Assembly (NCBI RefSeq): GCF_009720725.1
Contig: NZ_WNKT01000013.1
Span: 16,625 to 80,624 of the forward strand
Length of the DNA stretch: 64,000 nucleotides
From: Allochromatium palmeri
GTDB taxonomy: Bacteria; Pseudomonadota; Gammaproteobacteria; Chromatiales; Chromatiaceae
Reading direction: 5' to 3'
The notes under the pieces were generated by a model. It was not told the DNA's origin, did not search any database, and worked only from the letters and a program-made list of their open reading frames with translations. Of the stretch, positions 1 through 10,167 are shown piece after piece. Made by a program: the position numbers and the translations under genes. Each line of letters begins with the position of its first letter. Position 1 is the first letter of the stretch.

Positions 1-1
1 C

Positions 2-169
2 CCGATCACCGATGGCAAGTTGCCGATCCTGACCTGCGACATCTGGGAGCATGCCTACTATGTCGACTACCGCAACCAGAAAAAGGACTACATCGATGCC
101 TTCTGGCATCTCGTGAACTGGGACTTCGCCGCCGAGAACTTCGACCGTGACGCACCCTTCGAGCCTTGA
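2..169 (+). CDS. sodB: Fe/Mn superoxide dismutase, C-terminal part (5' end outside window)
   Basis: The window opens inside this gene; the visible 55 codons end at a TGA. The enzyme dismutates superoxide to oxygen and hydrogen peroxide in the cytoplasm. The fragment contains the family signature [15 protein letters not shown], in which the Asp and His are two of the metal ligands, followed by the usual short tail with a VNW motif. The Fe versus Mn choice cannot be settled from this part alone; the motif context suits the SodB-like group. About 200 bases follow with no convincing gene before the next start. Confidence 0.9.
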   Translation, partial: PITDGKLPILTCDIWEHAYYVDYRNQKKDYIDAFWHLVNWDFAAENFDRDAPFEP

Positions 170-373
170 ACGAGACTCATGGACAAGGGCTACGACAAGG
201 ACGTCATGGCACTGGCCCTGTGACTGCTCGAACAACCCGGTTACAGCGTCGCTGGGCGCTTCCAATGTCAGCGCTGGCTGGCCGATGTCAATGGCCATCA
301 CTCCTCCCCGTCTCAACCGGCACCGACCGAATGCCGGCGTCCTATCTCACAACCGACAGAAGAGTTGCATGCG

Positions 374-766
374 ATGTACGGATTTTCCACAACACTGAAG
401 ATTCCCTTCGACGAGGTCGTCGCTCGCGTCACCGCTGCCCTGAAGGACGAGGGCTTCGGTGTCCTGAGCGATATCGACGTACAGGCCACGCTGAAGGCCA
501 AGCTGGGGGTCGAGAAGCGGCCCTACCGCATCCTCGGCGCCTGCAATCCGCCGTTGGCCAATCGGGCCCTGGAGGTGGAACCCGATATCGGGTTGCTGCT
601 GCCCTGCAATGTGGTCGTGCGCGAAGAGGTCGACGGCGCGATCGTCGTCGCCTTCATGGACCCTGAGTCAGTCCTGCAACTGGTGGACAAATCTGAGGTG
701 GCCGAGATCGCCTCGGAGGTCAAGGAGCGGATGGAACGGATCCGCGACGCCCTTGCGGCGGCTTGA
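374..766 (+). CDS. DUF302 domain protein
   Basis: About 130 residues making one DUF302 domain, a small alpha/beta fold of unknown biochemical role common in sulfur-oxidising and heavy-metal-exposed proteobacteria. The N-terminus reads as a strand ending [18 protein letters not shown], and the conserved GACNPPLA segment lies near residue 58, as expected for the family. An ATG at 374 is chosen over an in-frame TTG at 365 because the purine-rich AGAAGAG ends 9 bases before the ATG but directly abuts the TTG. No signal peptide. It stands alone between sodB and the efflux operon, with about 250 bases of non-coding sequence after it. Confidence 0.8.
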   Translation: MYGFSTTLKIPFDEVVARVTAALKDEGFGVLSDIDVQATLKAKLGVEKRPYRILGACNPPLANRALEVEPDIGLLLPCNVVVREEVDGAIVVAFMDPESVLQLVDKSEVAEIASEVKERMERIRDALAAA

Positions 767-1022
767 GGTGATTTGACCCACTAGCCCCAACCGCCCGCCC
801 TGCGAAGGAGTGCGCGCGAGGGGCCGGGCGACTAGACCGATTGCCCAAGCCAGACTGCGACCACCAGGTGACGACATGGCAATTCTCCTGTAGAGCGAAA
901 GGTCGAGCCGGTGTTCGAGGCCTTCGGACTCCGGGAGAGCGCGAACAAAATCGGCACAGATTTCGCCTTTTATCTATCACCGATACCACCCTGGAAGAAG
1001 CGGCTCTGTCTTTCGGCTGCTC

Positions 1023-2183
1023 ATGAATGCGATGACGACTCACACACGACGAACCCTGCTGCTGTTGTTGCTGACGCTGGTCGTCGGAACAGCCCTCTCC
1101 GCCTGGCTCTTCCGCGAGACCTTGTTATCAAACGGCAGCAAGGAAGACTCAGCACGGGGACGACCGCCACCGACGGTCGAGACCGCGCAGGTAGAGCGCG
1201 CGATCATTGCCGATCACATCCGCGCGACCGGCACGCTGCAAGCGCCGGAGGCTGTGACCATCACCGCACGCACAGCCGGGCGTGTCGCCAAGATCCACTT
1301 TGAGGAGGGCCAGCGCGTCACCGCGGGCGCGCTCCTGGTCGAGCTGGAGCGCGATCGCTCCGAGGCGGCGGTCGAGCGCGCCGCCGCGCGTCTGGAGCAA
1401 CGCTCCAGCGCCGAGGCGAGACGTGAGGAACTGATGGCGAAGGATTTCGTCTCCGCCGCGGAGCTGGACAGCGCCGAGGCCGCTGCCCGGGAAGCCAAGG
1501 CACAGTTGCGCATCGCCAGAGAGGATCTCGACGACCGGAGTATCGAGGCGCCCTTCGCCGGCGTCATCGGGCGTCGCCTGATCAGCATCGGCGCCCTGCT
1601 GCAGCCCGGCGACCCGATCGCGCGTCTCAGCCGCACCCAACCGCTGGATCTGTTGTTCATGGTCCCTGGCGTGGAGATCGGACGCATCGAATCCGGCCAG
1701 CGCGTCGAAGCGACGACGCCGGCCTATCCGTCGCGCCGCTTCGACGGCGCCCTGACCCTGATCGGCACCGAGGTCGATCCGGGCACCCGCACCCTGCCGC
1801 TGGAGGCAACCTTCGACAACTCGGATGGCCTGCTCAAGCCGGGGATGTTCATGCAGGTAGCATTGCTCGTCGGCCAGCGCGACACGCTGCGCGTCCCCGA
1901 GGCCGCCGTGATCACCGAGGGGCCGAACACCTTGGTCTATGCCTTGAGACCACCGGCGGAGGATGAAAAGAACAGCGACGCCACGGTCGAGCGCCGACGG
2001 GTCGAGACCGGCACGCGCCGCGACGGTTGGGTCGAGATCCGCGGCGGCGTGACGGCGGGCGAGCGCGTCGTGGTCGCCGGACTCCAAGGGCTGCGCGACG
2101 GTCTCGCCGTGCACCCGACCTCCGCGACCGAGCCATCCGGTGCCGGCGCGCCCCCCGCCGAGTCAACGGAGGCGCGGCGATGA
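1023..2183 (+). CDS. RND efflux periplasmic adaptor (membrane fusion protein)
   Basis: 386 residues of the HlyD/AcrA-type adaptor family, which links an inner-membrane RND pump to an outer-membrane channel. Residues 10-30 form an uncleaved or lipid-free signal anchor (LLLLLLTLVVGTALSAWLF). Then come a split biotinyl-lipoyl domain (near 65-100 and 170-200, including the APFAGVIGRR half), a short alpha-hairpin around 100-165, and a beta-barrel and membrane-proximal domain to the C-terminus. The stop overlaps the start of the RND pump gene (ATGA), so the two are co-translated. ATG at 1032 is an alternative start; neither has a strong ribosome-binding site. No outer-membrane factor gene is adjacent, so the pump must borrow one. 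Confidence 0.88.
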   Translation: MNAMTTHTRRTLLLLLLTLVVGTALSAWLFRETLLSNGSKEDSARGRPPPTVETAQVERAIIADHIRATGTLQAPEAVTITARTAGRVAKIHFEEGQRVTAGALLVELERDRSEAAVERAAARLEQRSSAEARREELMAKDFVSAAELDSAEAAAREAKAQLRIAREDLDDRSIEAPFAGVIGRRLISIGALLQPGDPIARLSRTQPLDLLFMVPGVEIGRIESGQRVEATTPAYPSRRFDGALTLIGTEVDPGTRTLPLEATFDNSDGLLKPGMFMQVALLVGQRDTLRVPEAAVITEGPNTLVYALRPPAEDEKNSDATVERRRVETGTRRDGWVEIRGGVTAGERVVVAGLQGLRDGLAVHPTSATEPSGAGAPPAESTEARR

Positions 2184-5100
2184 AGCCGACGACCCTCGCC
2201 GTCACCCGGCCGGTTGCGGCCACCGTGCTGTCGCTGCTGTTGCTGGTGCTGGGCATCGCCGTCGTACTGACGCTACCGGTGCGCGAGTATCCGGATGTCG
2301 ACGAACCGACCGTGACCGCCACGGTCATCTATCCCGGCGCCTCCGCCGAGGTGGTCGAGCGCGAGGTGACCGAACCCATCGAAGAGGCGCTCAGCGGCAT
2401 CGACGGTGTGCGCCAGATCCGCTCCAATTCGCGCGACGGACGCAGCCGCGTCGAGGTGGAATTCACGTTGGACCGCAACCTGGATCTGGCCGCCGCCGAC
2501 GTGCGCGACCGCCTCTCCACGGTGCGCAACGAACTGCCCGAACAGGCCGAGGCACCCGAGATCGCACAGCGCTCGCTCCAGGCCCAGGTGGTGATGTGGC
2601 TGCTGCTGACCAGCGACACCATGGACCGCCTGGAGCTGTCGGATCTCGCCGATCGCGTCCTCGTCGATCCCCTGTCGACGGTCTCCGGCGTGGCGACGGT
2701 GCTGTTCGGCGGCGAGCGCCGCTATGCCATGCGCATCGATCTGGATCCGGCCAAACTGACCGCGCACGCACTGACCGTGCTCGACGTGGAACAGGCCCTG
2801 CGCGCGCGCAATCTGGAACTCCCAGCCGGGCGTCTGGTCTCGGACAGCCGCGAGCTGACCCTGCGCACCATGACCGAGCTGGAGAAACCGGAGGCCTTTC
2901 GCAAACTCATTGTCGCCAACCGCGACGGCGCGCAGGTGCGCCTCGGCGACCTCGCCCACATCGACTATGGACCGGAAAGCTATCGCACCGCCGTGCGCCT
3001 GGACGGCAAGGATGCGATCGGGCTCGGCATCGTCCGACAGTCCGGCTCCAATCTGGTCGCGGTCTCGTCGGGCGTGCGCGAGCGTATCGAACAGCTCGCC
3101 AACCGCATTCCAGACGATGTCGATCTGACCGTCGCCTATGACTCGGCGACCTTTGTCGAGGCCTCCATCCGTCAGATCCTGCTGACCCTGGCGATCACGG
3201 TCGCGCTGGTGGTGGCCGTGGTCTTCTTTTCTCTGGGCTCCTGGCGCGCGACCCTGGTGCCCGCAGCGACCATCCCGGCCTCGGTCGTCGGCGCCTTCAT
3301 CCTGCTCTACGCGCTGGGCTTCTCGATCAATGTCTTGACCCTACTGGCACTGATCCTGGCCATCGGCATGCTCGTCGATGACGCCATCGTCGTCAGCGAA
3401 AACGTCTTTCGTTTTTCCGAGCGGGGCAAGCCACGCCTGTTGGCCGCCGATCTGGGTGCCGGCGAGGTGGCCTTCGCGGTCCTGGCGACCACCACGGTAC
3501 TCTTGGCCGTCATCGCCCCGCTCGGTTTCCTGACCGGCGACGCGGGACGTCTGTTCAGCGAATTCGCAGCCAGTCTCGGCGGCGCGCTGGCACTGTCGAG
3601 CCTGGTCGCCTTGACGCTCGGGGTCACCCTGGCCTCGAAGCTGATCGCCGCCGAGCGCATCCAGGACGGCGCGCTCTATCAGGCGATCTCGCGAGGCTTC
3701 GAGCACACCAGCAACGGCTATCTGCGCCTGCTGCGCGGCGTGCTCGGATGGCGTTGGCTGGTCGTCCTCTTGTCTCTGGCGCTGCTCGGCGCGACGGTCT
3801 GGCTGTATCGGGAGCTGCCGCGCGAACTGTCGCCGCGCGAGGATCGTGGGGTCGTCTTCATCCCGGTGGCCGCGCCCGAGGGCGCGACCCTCGATTACAT
3901 GCGCGACATCCTGTCGAAGATCGAGACCGTGCTGCTGCCGCTGACCGACAATGAGGGACCGGCACGGCATGTGATCTCGCTGGTGGCGCCGCGCAGCGCC
4001 GGTCAGGGGCCGGTCAACTCCGCCATCGTGATCCTGCGGCTGAAGGATTGGAGCAAGCGCCGGCAGAGTCAGTTCGCCATCACCGCCTCGCTACAGCCGA
4101 AACTGGCCGCCATCACCGGCGCTCAGGTCTTTGCGATCGATCCGCCCAGTCTCGGCGGATCCAACGCCGGGCAGCCGCTACAGATGGCACTGGTGGGCGA
4201 GAATCTCGATCAGCTCCATCAACTGGCCGAGCAGGTGCTGGCACAGACCGGTTCGATGCCGCAACTGGCACAGGCGCGGCTCGACTATCAACCAACCAAT
4301 CCGCAGCTGCGCATCCGCATCGATCGCGACCGCACGGCGGCACTCGGTATCGAGATCGCCGACATCAGCCGCACGCTCCAGCTCCTGATGGGCGGCGAGG
4401 ACGTGACGGACTTCTCCATCGATGCGAAGACCTACGAGGTCATGGTCCGCGCCCGTTCAGCCGATCGCGCCTCGCCGCAAGACATCGGCGAGGTCAATGT
4501 CCGAACGGCGGACGGCTCGCTGGTCGCCCTGAGCGGGCTGATCGAGACCGAGGTCATCGGACGCGCCGCCGAACTGCACCGGGTCGACAGGCTGCCGGCG
4601 GTGACACTGAAGGCCACGCTCACCAGCGGCACCGCATTGGGCGATGCCCTCGCGGCGCTGGAGGCCAAGGCCGCCGCGCGCTTACCCCCGGAGGTCGAGA
4701 TCCGTTGGCTCGGGGCCAGCCAGGACTATCAGCGCTCTGGCCGGACCTTTGCGCTCGCCTTCGCGCTGGCGCTCACCATCGTCTTCCAGGTGCTCGCGGC
4801 CCAGTTCGAGAGCTTCGTCCAGCCGCTGGTGCTGCTCGCCGGTGTACCGCTGGCGGTCTTCGGCGCCCTCATGGCGCTGTGGATCGGCGGCGGCTCGATC
4901 AATCTCTATAGCCAGATCGGCTTCATCCTCTCCATCGGCATCATGGCCAAGAACGCCATCCTGCTGGTGGAATTCATCAACCAGCTCCGCGATCGCGGTC
5001 AGGGGCTACGCGAGGCGGTCGAGGCCGCCGCCAAGGCGCGCGCGCGGCCCATCCTCATGACCTCGATCGCCACCTTCTTCGGCGCCCTACCCCTGATCCT

Positions 5101-5305
5101 GGCGATGGGACCGGGGGCCGAGACACGCAAAATCCTCGGGCTCGTGATCCTCGGCGGCGTACTGTCGGCGACCCTGTTGACGCTTTTCCTGGTGCCCGTG
5201 CTCTATCTGCTGCTCGCGCAGCGCACCCGTCCCCGCGCCGCTCTGGCGCGGGCGCTGGAGGAGCAGCGTGCAAAGGACGCGCAAGCGAGCGCGCAGGAAA
5301 CCTGA
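2180..5305 (+). CDS. RND family multidrug/metabolite efflux permease
   Basis: 1041 residues, the normal length for a hydrophobe/amphiphile efflux (HAE) RND pump: two repeats of six transmembrane helices with large periplasmic loops. TM1 lies near 10-30. The proton-relay acidic pair is in the TM4 segment GMLVDDAIVVSENVF near residue 400, and a second helical bundle begins near 860. It is a proton-driven antiporter of the inner membrane. The start at 2180 is set by GGAGG eight bases upstream and by the 4-base overlap with the adaptor; the open frame extends further upstream but only in a shadow of the adaptor gene. Substrate cannot be predicted. A decayed copy of its last ~28 codons lies near 12781. 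Confidence 0.92.
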   Translation: MKPTTLAVTRPVAATVLSLLLLVLGIAVVLTLPVREYPDVDEPTVTATVIYPGASAEVVEREVTEPIEEALSGIDGVRQIRSNSRDGRSRVEVEFTLDRNLDLAAADVRDRLSTVRNELPEQAEAPEIAQRSLQAQVVMWLLLTSDTMDRLELSDLADRVLVDPLSTVSGVATVLFGGERRYAMRIDLDPAKLTAHALTVLDVEQALRARNLELPAGRLVSDSRELTLRTMTELEKPEAFRKLIVANRDGAQVRLGDLAHIDYGPESYRTAVRLDGKDAIGLGIVRQSGSNLVAVSSGVRERIEQLANRIPDDVDLTVAYDSATFVEASIRQILLTLAITVALVVAVVFFSLGSWRATLVPAATIPASVVGAFILLYALGFSINVLTLLALILAIGMLVDDAIVVSENVFRFSERGKPRLLAADLGAGEVAFAVLATTTVLLAVIAPLGFLTGDAGRLFSEFAASLGGALALSSLVALTLGVTLASKLIAAERIQDGALYQAISRGFEHTSNGYLRLLRGVLGWRWLVVLLSLALLGATVWLYRELPRELSPREDRGVVFIPVAAPEGATLDYMRDILSKIETVLLPLTDNEGPARHVISLVAPRSAGQGPVNSAIVILRLKDWSKRRQSQFAITASLQPKLAAITGAQVFAIDPPSLGGSNAGQPLQMALVGENLDQLHQLAEQVLAQTGSMPQLAQARLDYQPTNPQLRIRIDRDRTAALGIEIADISRTLQLLMGGEDVTDFSIDAKTYEVMVRARSADRASPQDIGEVNVRTADGSLVALSGLIETEVIGRAAELHRVDRLPAVTLKATLTSGTALGDALAALEAKAAARLPPEVEIRWLGASQDYQRSGRTFALAFALALTIVFQVLAAQFESFVQPLVLLAGVPLAVFGALMALWIGGGSINLYSQIGFILSIGIMAKNAILLVEFINQLRDRGQGLREAVEAAAKARARPILMTSIATFFGALPLILAMGPGAETRKILGLVILGGVLSATLLTLFLVPVLYLLLAQRTRPRAALARALEEQRAKDAQASAQET

Positions 5306-5504
5306 CCCGAACGACCGGCTGAAATGCCCCGCGAGGTGGCTCATAGAACCCCAGGACGAAGCCTGCTGCCCGGCGCTGGCACGCCCACGGCCTGGCATTG
5401 AATCTGCGTGGCCTCTGGGTAGCGCCGAGGGGCTTTCAAGACCCAAGGCGCAGTCTCGCCGCAAGGCGATCCCTAACAGACGCGAATCCGCGAGGAGGAA
5501 AACA

Positions 5505-5705
5505 ATGCAATTGCACGAGATCATGACCCCGGACGGCCACATCATCCAACACCGTGACTCCATACGACAGGCTGCCGAGCTGATGCGCGATCTCGACATC
5601 GGCATCTTGCCGATCCAAGAGAAGGATCAGCTGACAAAGGGCTCCTGGCCCGACACTGCGGAAGAGCGCTGGCATCCGGGCAGGTCCGGGGCCTCGATCT
5701 TTTAA
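5505..5705 (+). pseudogene. Truncated CBS-domain protein
   Basis: The first ~43 residues (MQLHEIMTPDGHIIQHRDS, then QAAELMRDLDIGILPI) are the start of a CBS-pair protein, normally 130-150 residues. A good GGAGGAAAA precedes the ATG. After EKDQL the similarity stops; the next 20 residues look unrelated and the frame ends at a TAA that belongs to the terminal inverted repeat of the element at 5701-5789. This is most simply a gene truncated by recombination or deletion next to the repeat. It is not a duplicate of the CBS gene at 10168-10593, whose sequence differs. Confidence 0.65.
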
Positions 5706-5789
5706 ACCGCGCCCAGTGCGAGAAACGTTCGTTTTGTAGCTTCCCCAGCTTTGCGCCATGACGGACGTCTCGGTGAGGCGCGGTTTAAA
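5701..5789. repeat. 89-bp inverted-repeat element, copy A (MITE-like)
   Basis: Perfect 13-bp terminal inverted repeats, TTTAAACCGCGCC at 5701-5713 and its reverse complement at 5777-5789, enclose about 63 bp without a gene. The interior contains GAGAAACGTTCGTTTTGTAG, which recurs in diverged form, in opposite orientation, in copy B (17174-17246). The left end supplies the stop codon of the truncated CBS frame. The structure suits a small non-autonomous mobile element or a REP/BIME-type intergenic repeat; no transposase for it is visible here. Confidence 0.65.
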
Positions 5790-5891
5790 CGGTCTGTCTG
5801 GGCATGCCCGTCTCCCAAGCAGCCCACGCTGCCCAAGCAGACTCGATCCACACCTCAATCGGTGGTGGACCCGGCTCCGTCCGAAGACCGC

Positions 5892-7455
5892 TCACACGCG
5901 GACTGAGCCCGGACCGGCGGAACCCTCGACGTCTGGGCAATCCCAACCACGCCCCTCGCGTTCCAGTAGCGCCTCGGCCGCTTCGGGCCCCCAGGATCCC
6001 GCGACATAATTTGGGAGATCATGGGGCGGATCGGCCCGCAGCCGCTCCACGATCGGATCGACGATCGTCCACGACTGCTCGACCCAGTCCTCGCGCGCGA
6101 ACAACGTCTGGTCGCCTTTCATGACGTCCAAGATCAGCCACGCATAGGCACGCGGCGGCGACTTGATGCCGAAGGCATCGGCATAGAGAAAGCGTGAGGT
6201 GACAGGCGTGAGACAGATCTCGGAGCCTGGCTGCTTGGCGATGAAGGTGTGGAGGATCCCCTCGTGCGGAGCCAGCCGAAAGGTCAGCACATTCTTGTGC
6301 AACGACCGGTTCGATGCCACCGAAAACATCGGGGTGGCAGTCGGCTTGAAGTGAACCGAGATCTCGGTCAGCTTGCGGGCCATGCGCTTGCCGGTGCGCA
6401 GATAGATCGGCACGCCGGCCCATCGCCCGGTCTGAATCTCGAGCCGCAGTGCCGCGAAGGTGGCGGTCCTGGAGTCCTCGGCAACCTGATCTTCCGCCCG
6501 ATAGCCGACGACATTCCGACCGTCGACCGCACCCGGACCATACTGTCCGACGACGACCTCCGCCGAGCTCGGCGCCCGGATGGCGCGCAAGACCTTCACC
6601 GTTTCGTCTCGCAACGACCGAGCGTCATAGGCGACCGGCGGCTCGGCCGCAACGATGCACAAGAGCTGAAGGAGATGGTTCTGCACCATATCGCGCAACA
6701 CGCCCGTCTTTTCGTAGAAGGTGCCCCGGGTGTTGATACCGATGTCCTCGGCGACGGTGATTTGAATCTGGTCGATGTAATGGTGATTCCAGATTGGCTC
6801 GAAGCTGGGGTTGGCGAAGCGGAAGACCAGCATGTTCTGCACGGTCTCCTTGCCAAGGAAATGATCGATGCGAAAGATCTGGTGCTCGTCGACCACCTTG
6901 ACGAGCCTTTGATGGAGCCTTTGCGCCGAGGCGCGATCAGCGCCAAAGGGCTTCTCGATCACCAGACGGCGCCAGCCGAGCTTGCCCATGTCCCCTGTCT
7001 CGGCGGACCGATTCAACAGCCCCGTCCGTTCGAGCTGCTCGGTCAGGGTACCGAACAAGGATGGCGGCGTCGCCAAATGGAAGATCAGGTTGTCCGGGAT
7101 GCCGATCTCGCTCCTCAATCCTTCGATACGCTCGCGTAAATGCTCGATGTCCTCGGTCGAGCCGAAGTCGCCGCGCATGTAGAACAGCTTTTCCTCGAGA
7201 TTGCCCCAGATGCTCGCGTCGAAGTCGCAATAATGCTCGACATGCTCGCGCATGCGTCGCCGAAATTCCTCGTCGGACCACTCGGAGCGGGCCATGCCGA
7301 TCACCGCAAAGGAATCAGGCAAGAGAAGCCTTTTGGGCCAGCTCGAAGAGCGACGGCAGCAAGGAGCGCCCGGTGAGGTCTCCCGATGCGCCAAGGATCA
7401 CCATCAGACAGGCGTCGGGAGGGTCGTGACGCATGCCTCGGCAGTCGGTGTCCAT
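5892..7455 (-). pseudogene. zwf: Glucose-6-phosphate dehydrogenase with a single frameshift
   Basis: The enzyme oxidises glucose 6-phosphate to 6-phosphogluconolactone with NADP+, the entry step of the oxidative pentose phosphate pathway. From the ATG at 7455 (GAGG upstream) the frame contains the Rossmann motif VILGASGDLT and then runs into a TGA. The rest, about 480 residues, continues in another frame from the run of four A's (coding strand) at 7331-7334. It holds the signatures EKPFG and RIDHFLGKETVQN with the catalytic His and substrate Lys. Removing one A restores a full-length protein of about 510 residues. Either a real inactivating frameshift or a homopolymer sequence error; the remainder shows no other damage. 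The transaldolase-transketolase fusion at 12867 would act downstream of it. Confidence 0.85.
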
Positions 7456-7513
7456 CGGTATCCTCATGATTCACCCTCCATCAGTTGTCGTTTCCACGGG
7501 AAACAGACGCAAA

Positions 7514-7606
7514 TAAACCGTGTCTCCACCGAGGTCGCTGAAATCCACATCATTGAACACAAAACAAAAATCACGCATTTCACTCTGGACGCAGTTGTAG
7601 GTTTAA
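7514..7606. repeat. Degenerate inverted-repeat element, copy C
   Basis: Shares the architecture of copies A and B: ATAAACCG at the left, GGTTTAAC at the right, about 93 bp. The right part, ACTCTGGACGCAG, is nearly identical to ACTCTGGACGCGG in copy B, and the left CCACCGAG matches the CACCGAG adjoining the right end of copy A read inward. The right end supplies the TAA stop of the small secreted protein gene that begins at 7899. More diverged than A or B, so the assignment is tentative. Confidence 0.4.
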
Positions 7607-7899
7607 CGGTCTTCGCTTCGCTTTCCTTGGTCGGCGGAAGCGGTCGATGGGCTCGACGACATCTCCGGTTGCGCCACGCCCATCGGCGACTCGTCCTCGC
7701 GCTTGCTTGCTGTCTCGCGCGAATACCGCGACTGCATCGGACTCTCGGTGACTCGCGAGGTTTGGGTGCGCGATTCGAAGTAATCGGAGTCGCGTTTCAT
7801 GTCGTAGTAATTTCCGGTCTCGGCCTGTACACTCGCCGCGATAGGCGTGAAGACCGTGATGACAAAGGCGATTGGCCCAAGTGTGCGCCAGTTGATCAT
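7603..7899 (-). CDS. Small secreted hypothetical protein
   Basis: 98 residues with no family I recognise. Residues 1-31 form a signal peptide (WRTLGPIAFVITVFTPIAA core, probable cleavage after SVQA). The mature part is polar and rich in Ser, Arg, Glu and Asp, with repeated short motifs such as RYSRETASKREDESP, so it is probably disordered and periplasmic. GAGGAGG ten bases before the ATG gives a confident start. The stop lies inside repeat copy C, so the natural C-terminus may have been changed by that element. It sits between ftsH and zwf on the same strand. Confidence 0.6.
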   Translation of the reverse strand: MINWRTLGPIAFVITVFTPIAASVQAETGNYYDMKRDSDYFESRTQTSRVTESPMQSRYSRETASKREDESPMGVAQPEMSSSPSTASADQGKRSEDR

Positions 7900-8023
7900 C
7901 GATTGCCTCCTCTGATGGAAATTCGTGGAAAGCTGGAACTCTTGATCAGCTCCAGCACTCGCCGCGCTACTGTCTTGCGTGCCGACAGCAGCACGGGCTT
8001 CGTTCTGGACGTTGCGGCCAGCA

Positions 8024-10021
8024 TCAGCGCCCCACCCCGGCGATGCGCCGGATCTCGCCCACCTTGGGCGGCTCGCCCAGGATCGCGTCGATGGCGGCCC
8101 GATCCAGGCTCTCTTCCTCCAGCACCGCCTCGGCCAGGCGCTCGAGCCGGTCGCGATGCTCGTCCATGAGTCGGCGCGCACGCGCCTCGATGTCCGCGAC
8201 CAGCTCGCGGATCTCCTCATCGATCAGCCTGGCCGTCGCATCGCTGAAGTCCTGAGACTGGCCCATCTCTCGACCAAGGAACACCGGCTCGTCGCCGCGG
8301 CGGAAGGCGACCGGGCCGATCCGTCGGCTCATCCCCCAGCGCGCGACCATACGTCGCGCGAGCTCTGTGGCCTGAGCCAGATCGGACTCGGCCCCCGTGG
8401 TCACCTCGCCGAAGACGGTTTGCTCGGCGACCCGGCCGCCGAGCATGACGCCGATGCGATCGCGCAGATAGCTTTCCTTGTAGGTCCGGCGCTCCTCCTC
8501 GGGAAGCTGCTCGGTCACGCCCAGGGCCTGTCCTCTCGGGACGATGCTGATCTTGTCGAGCTGGTCGGCAGCAGGTAGCAGCCACGCCATGAGCGCATGG
8601 CCGCTCTCGTGGTAGGCGACCAAGCGGCGCTCGTCGTCACCCACGCCCCGATCACGCTCCGCGCCCAGGACGATCTTGTCCCGGGCCGACTCCAGCAGTT
8701 TCATGTCCACGGCCTCCTTGCGCTCACGCCCCGCCAGCAAGGCGGCCTCGTTGAGCAGGTTCTCGAGGTCGGCGCCGGAGAAACCGACCGTCCGCGCCGC
8801 GATCAGCCCCAGATCCGTATCCTCCGCCAGCCGTATCTTGCGCGCATGCACGTCGAGGATGGCCTTCCGTGCCTTGCGGTCCGGCAGCTCGATGTGCACC
8901 TTGCGGTCGAAACGGCCAGGCCGCAGCAACGCCTTGTCGAGCACGTCCGGGCGGTTGGTCGCGGCCAGGACCACGATGTCCTCGGTGGGCGTGAAGCCGT
9001 CCATCTCGCTGAGGATCTGATTCAACGTCTGTTCGCGCTCGTCATGTCCGCCGCCCAGTCCCGCGCCACGACTGCGACCAACGGCGTCGATCTCGTCGAT
9101 GAAGATGACGCAGGGCGCCTCCTTCTTGGCGGCCTCGAAGAGGTCGCGCACCCGAGAGGCGCCGACGCCGACGAACATTTCGACGAACTCGGACCCGCTG
9201 AGACTGAAGAAGGGCACGCCCGCCTCGCCCGCGACCGCGCGTGCCAGAAGCGTCTTGCCCGTCCCGGGTGGACCGATGAGCAGCACGCCCTTGGGCATGG
9301 TGGCGCCGATGCGACGAAAGCGCTGCGGGTCGGCCAGATGGTCGACGATCTCCTGCAGGTCGGCCTTGGCGTTCTCCAGACCCGCGACGTCATCCATCCC
9401 GAGGTTGCTGTCCTGATGGCGGAAACGCTTGGCCTTCGCCTTGCCGAAACTGAAGAGACCACCGTCCTGTCCACCGCCCATCAAGCGCTTCTGCATCCGC
9501 TGGCTGAGATAGAGGAATCCGCCGAGCAGGATCGCCCAAGGCAGCAGGGTGGCAAGCACCCGAGTCCACATCCCGGACTCGGCCGGCTTGGCGGCGATCT
9601 CGACCCCTCGTGTCTCCAGGAGCGGCAGCAGATCCGGATCCTGGACCTGCGGCATAGTGGTCACCCACTCCTCGCCAGCGTTGACCCGCAGGGCGCCGTC
9701 CTGGGATTTGAGCGGCGCGGTTGCGGCTCCATCTGCGGATTGAGCATCCGATTCGGCTGCGGTCCCAGGCAGCGGATCCGCGAACCGTCCACTGATGTGG
9801 TCGCGCTCGAAGGTGACCTCGGCCACCTGATCCTGCCGCACGGCCTGCTTGAACTGGGTGTAGCTCAGCTCCGTCGGGCCTGGCGCCAACCAGGGCCCAA
9901 CGACCATCCAGAGGACGAAGGTCACGCCCAAGGCAATGAGGAAATGACGCTTCAGGCCCTCGCCCGCTGGCAGGCTGGGATGCTCCTGCGGTGCCTTGCG
10001 TGTCGTCTGATGCTCTTTCAT
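8024..10021 (-). CDS. ftsH: ATP-dependent zinc metalloprotease FtsH
   Basis: 665 residues. A membrane-anchored AAA+ protease that extracts and degrades misfolded membrane and some cytosolic proteins as a hexamer. TM1 at about 25-47, a periplasmic domain to 150, TM2 at about 155-173. The Walker A is GPPGTGKT (250-257), Walker B FIDEID (307-312), the second region of homology is around [16 protein letters not shown], and the zinc site is HESGH (471-475). The ATG at 10021 is preferred over one at 10054 because GGAGAG lies just upstream. The C-terminus is short. Its place among accessory stress genes rather than next to rrmJ or folP suggests a second, niche-specific FtsH. A decayed piece of an ftsH gene lies at 18199-18288. 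Confidence 0.93.
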   Translation of the reverse strand: MKEHQTTRKAPQEHPSLPAGEGLKRHFLIALGVTFVLWMVVGPWLAPGPTELSYTQFKQAVRQDQVAEVTFERDHISGRFADPLPGTAAESDAQSADGAATAPLKSQDGALRVNAGEEWVTTMPQVQDPDLLPLLETRGVEIAAKPAESGMWTRVLATLLPWAILLGGFLYLSQRMQKRLMGGGQDGGLFSFGKAKAKRFRHQDSNLGMDDVAGLENAKADLQEIVDHLADPQRFRRIGATMPKGVLLIGPPGTGKTLLARAVAGEAGVPFFSLSGSEFVEMFVGVGASRVRDLFEAAKKEAPCVIFIDEIDAVGRSRGAGLGGGHDEREQTLNQILSEMDGFTPTEDIVVLAATNRPDVLDKALLRPGRFDRKVHIELPDRKARKAILDVHARKIRLAEDTDLGLIAARTVGFSGADLENLLNEAALLAGRERKEAVDMKLLESARDKIVLGAERDRGVGDDERRLVAYHESGHALMAWLLPAADQLDKISIVPRGQALGVTEQLPEEERRTYKESYLRDRIGVMLGGRVAEQTVFGEVTTGAESDLAQATELARRMVARWGMSRRIGPVAFRRGDEPVFLGREMGQSQDFSDATARLIDEEIRELVADIEARARRLMDEHRDRLERLAEAVLEEESLDRAAIDAILGEPPKVGEIRRIAGVGR

Positions 10022-10167
10022 GTGGTCTCTCCGGTCGTGAGGCTCGCATCGCATTCTCGCCGCTGTCCATCGTGAGGAGCCGATTGGCCTCTGGAATGCG
10101 GATTGCCGCCTCGCCTGGGCACCGCGCGCCGACGAGACAGCTGGCGGCGGCTGAGCAACGACGCCCT

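Noticed and set aside
2027..2179. N-terminal extension of the RND permease frame
   Set aside because: It lies inside the adaptor gene, gives an Arg-rich peptide and would place residues before the normal TM1 start; the ATG at 2180 has a clear ribosome-binding site.
7320..7345. Programmed frameshift in zwf
   Set aside because: No slippery heptamer with a downstream stem is evident and zwf is not known to use frameshifting; mutation or sequence error is simpler.
8597..10075. Long open frame on the plus strand opposite ftsH, and similar frames opposite tal-tkt, GH15, mnhA and the SNF2 gene
   Set aside because: They are antisense shadows caused by high GC at third codon positions; their translations lack known motifs while the opposite strand holds well-supported genes.
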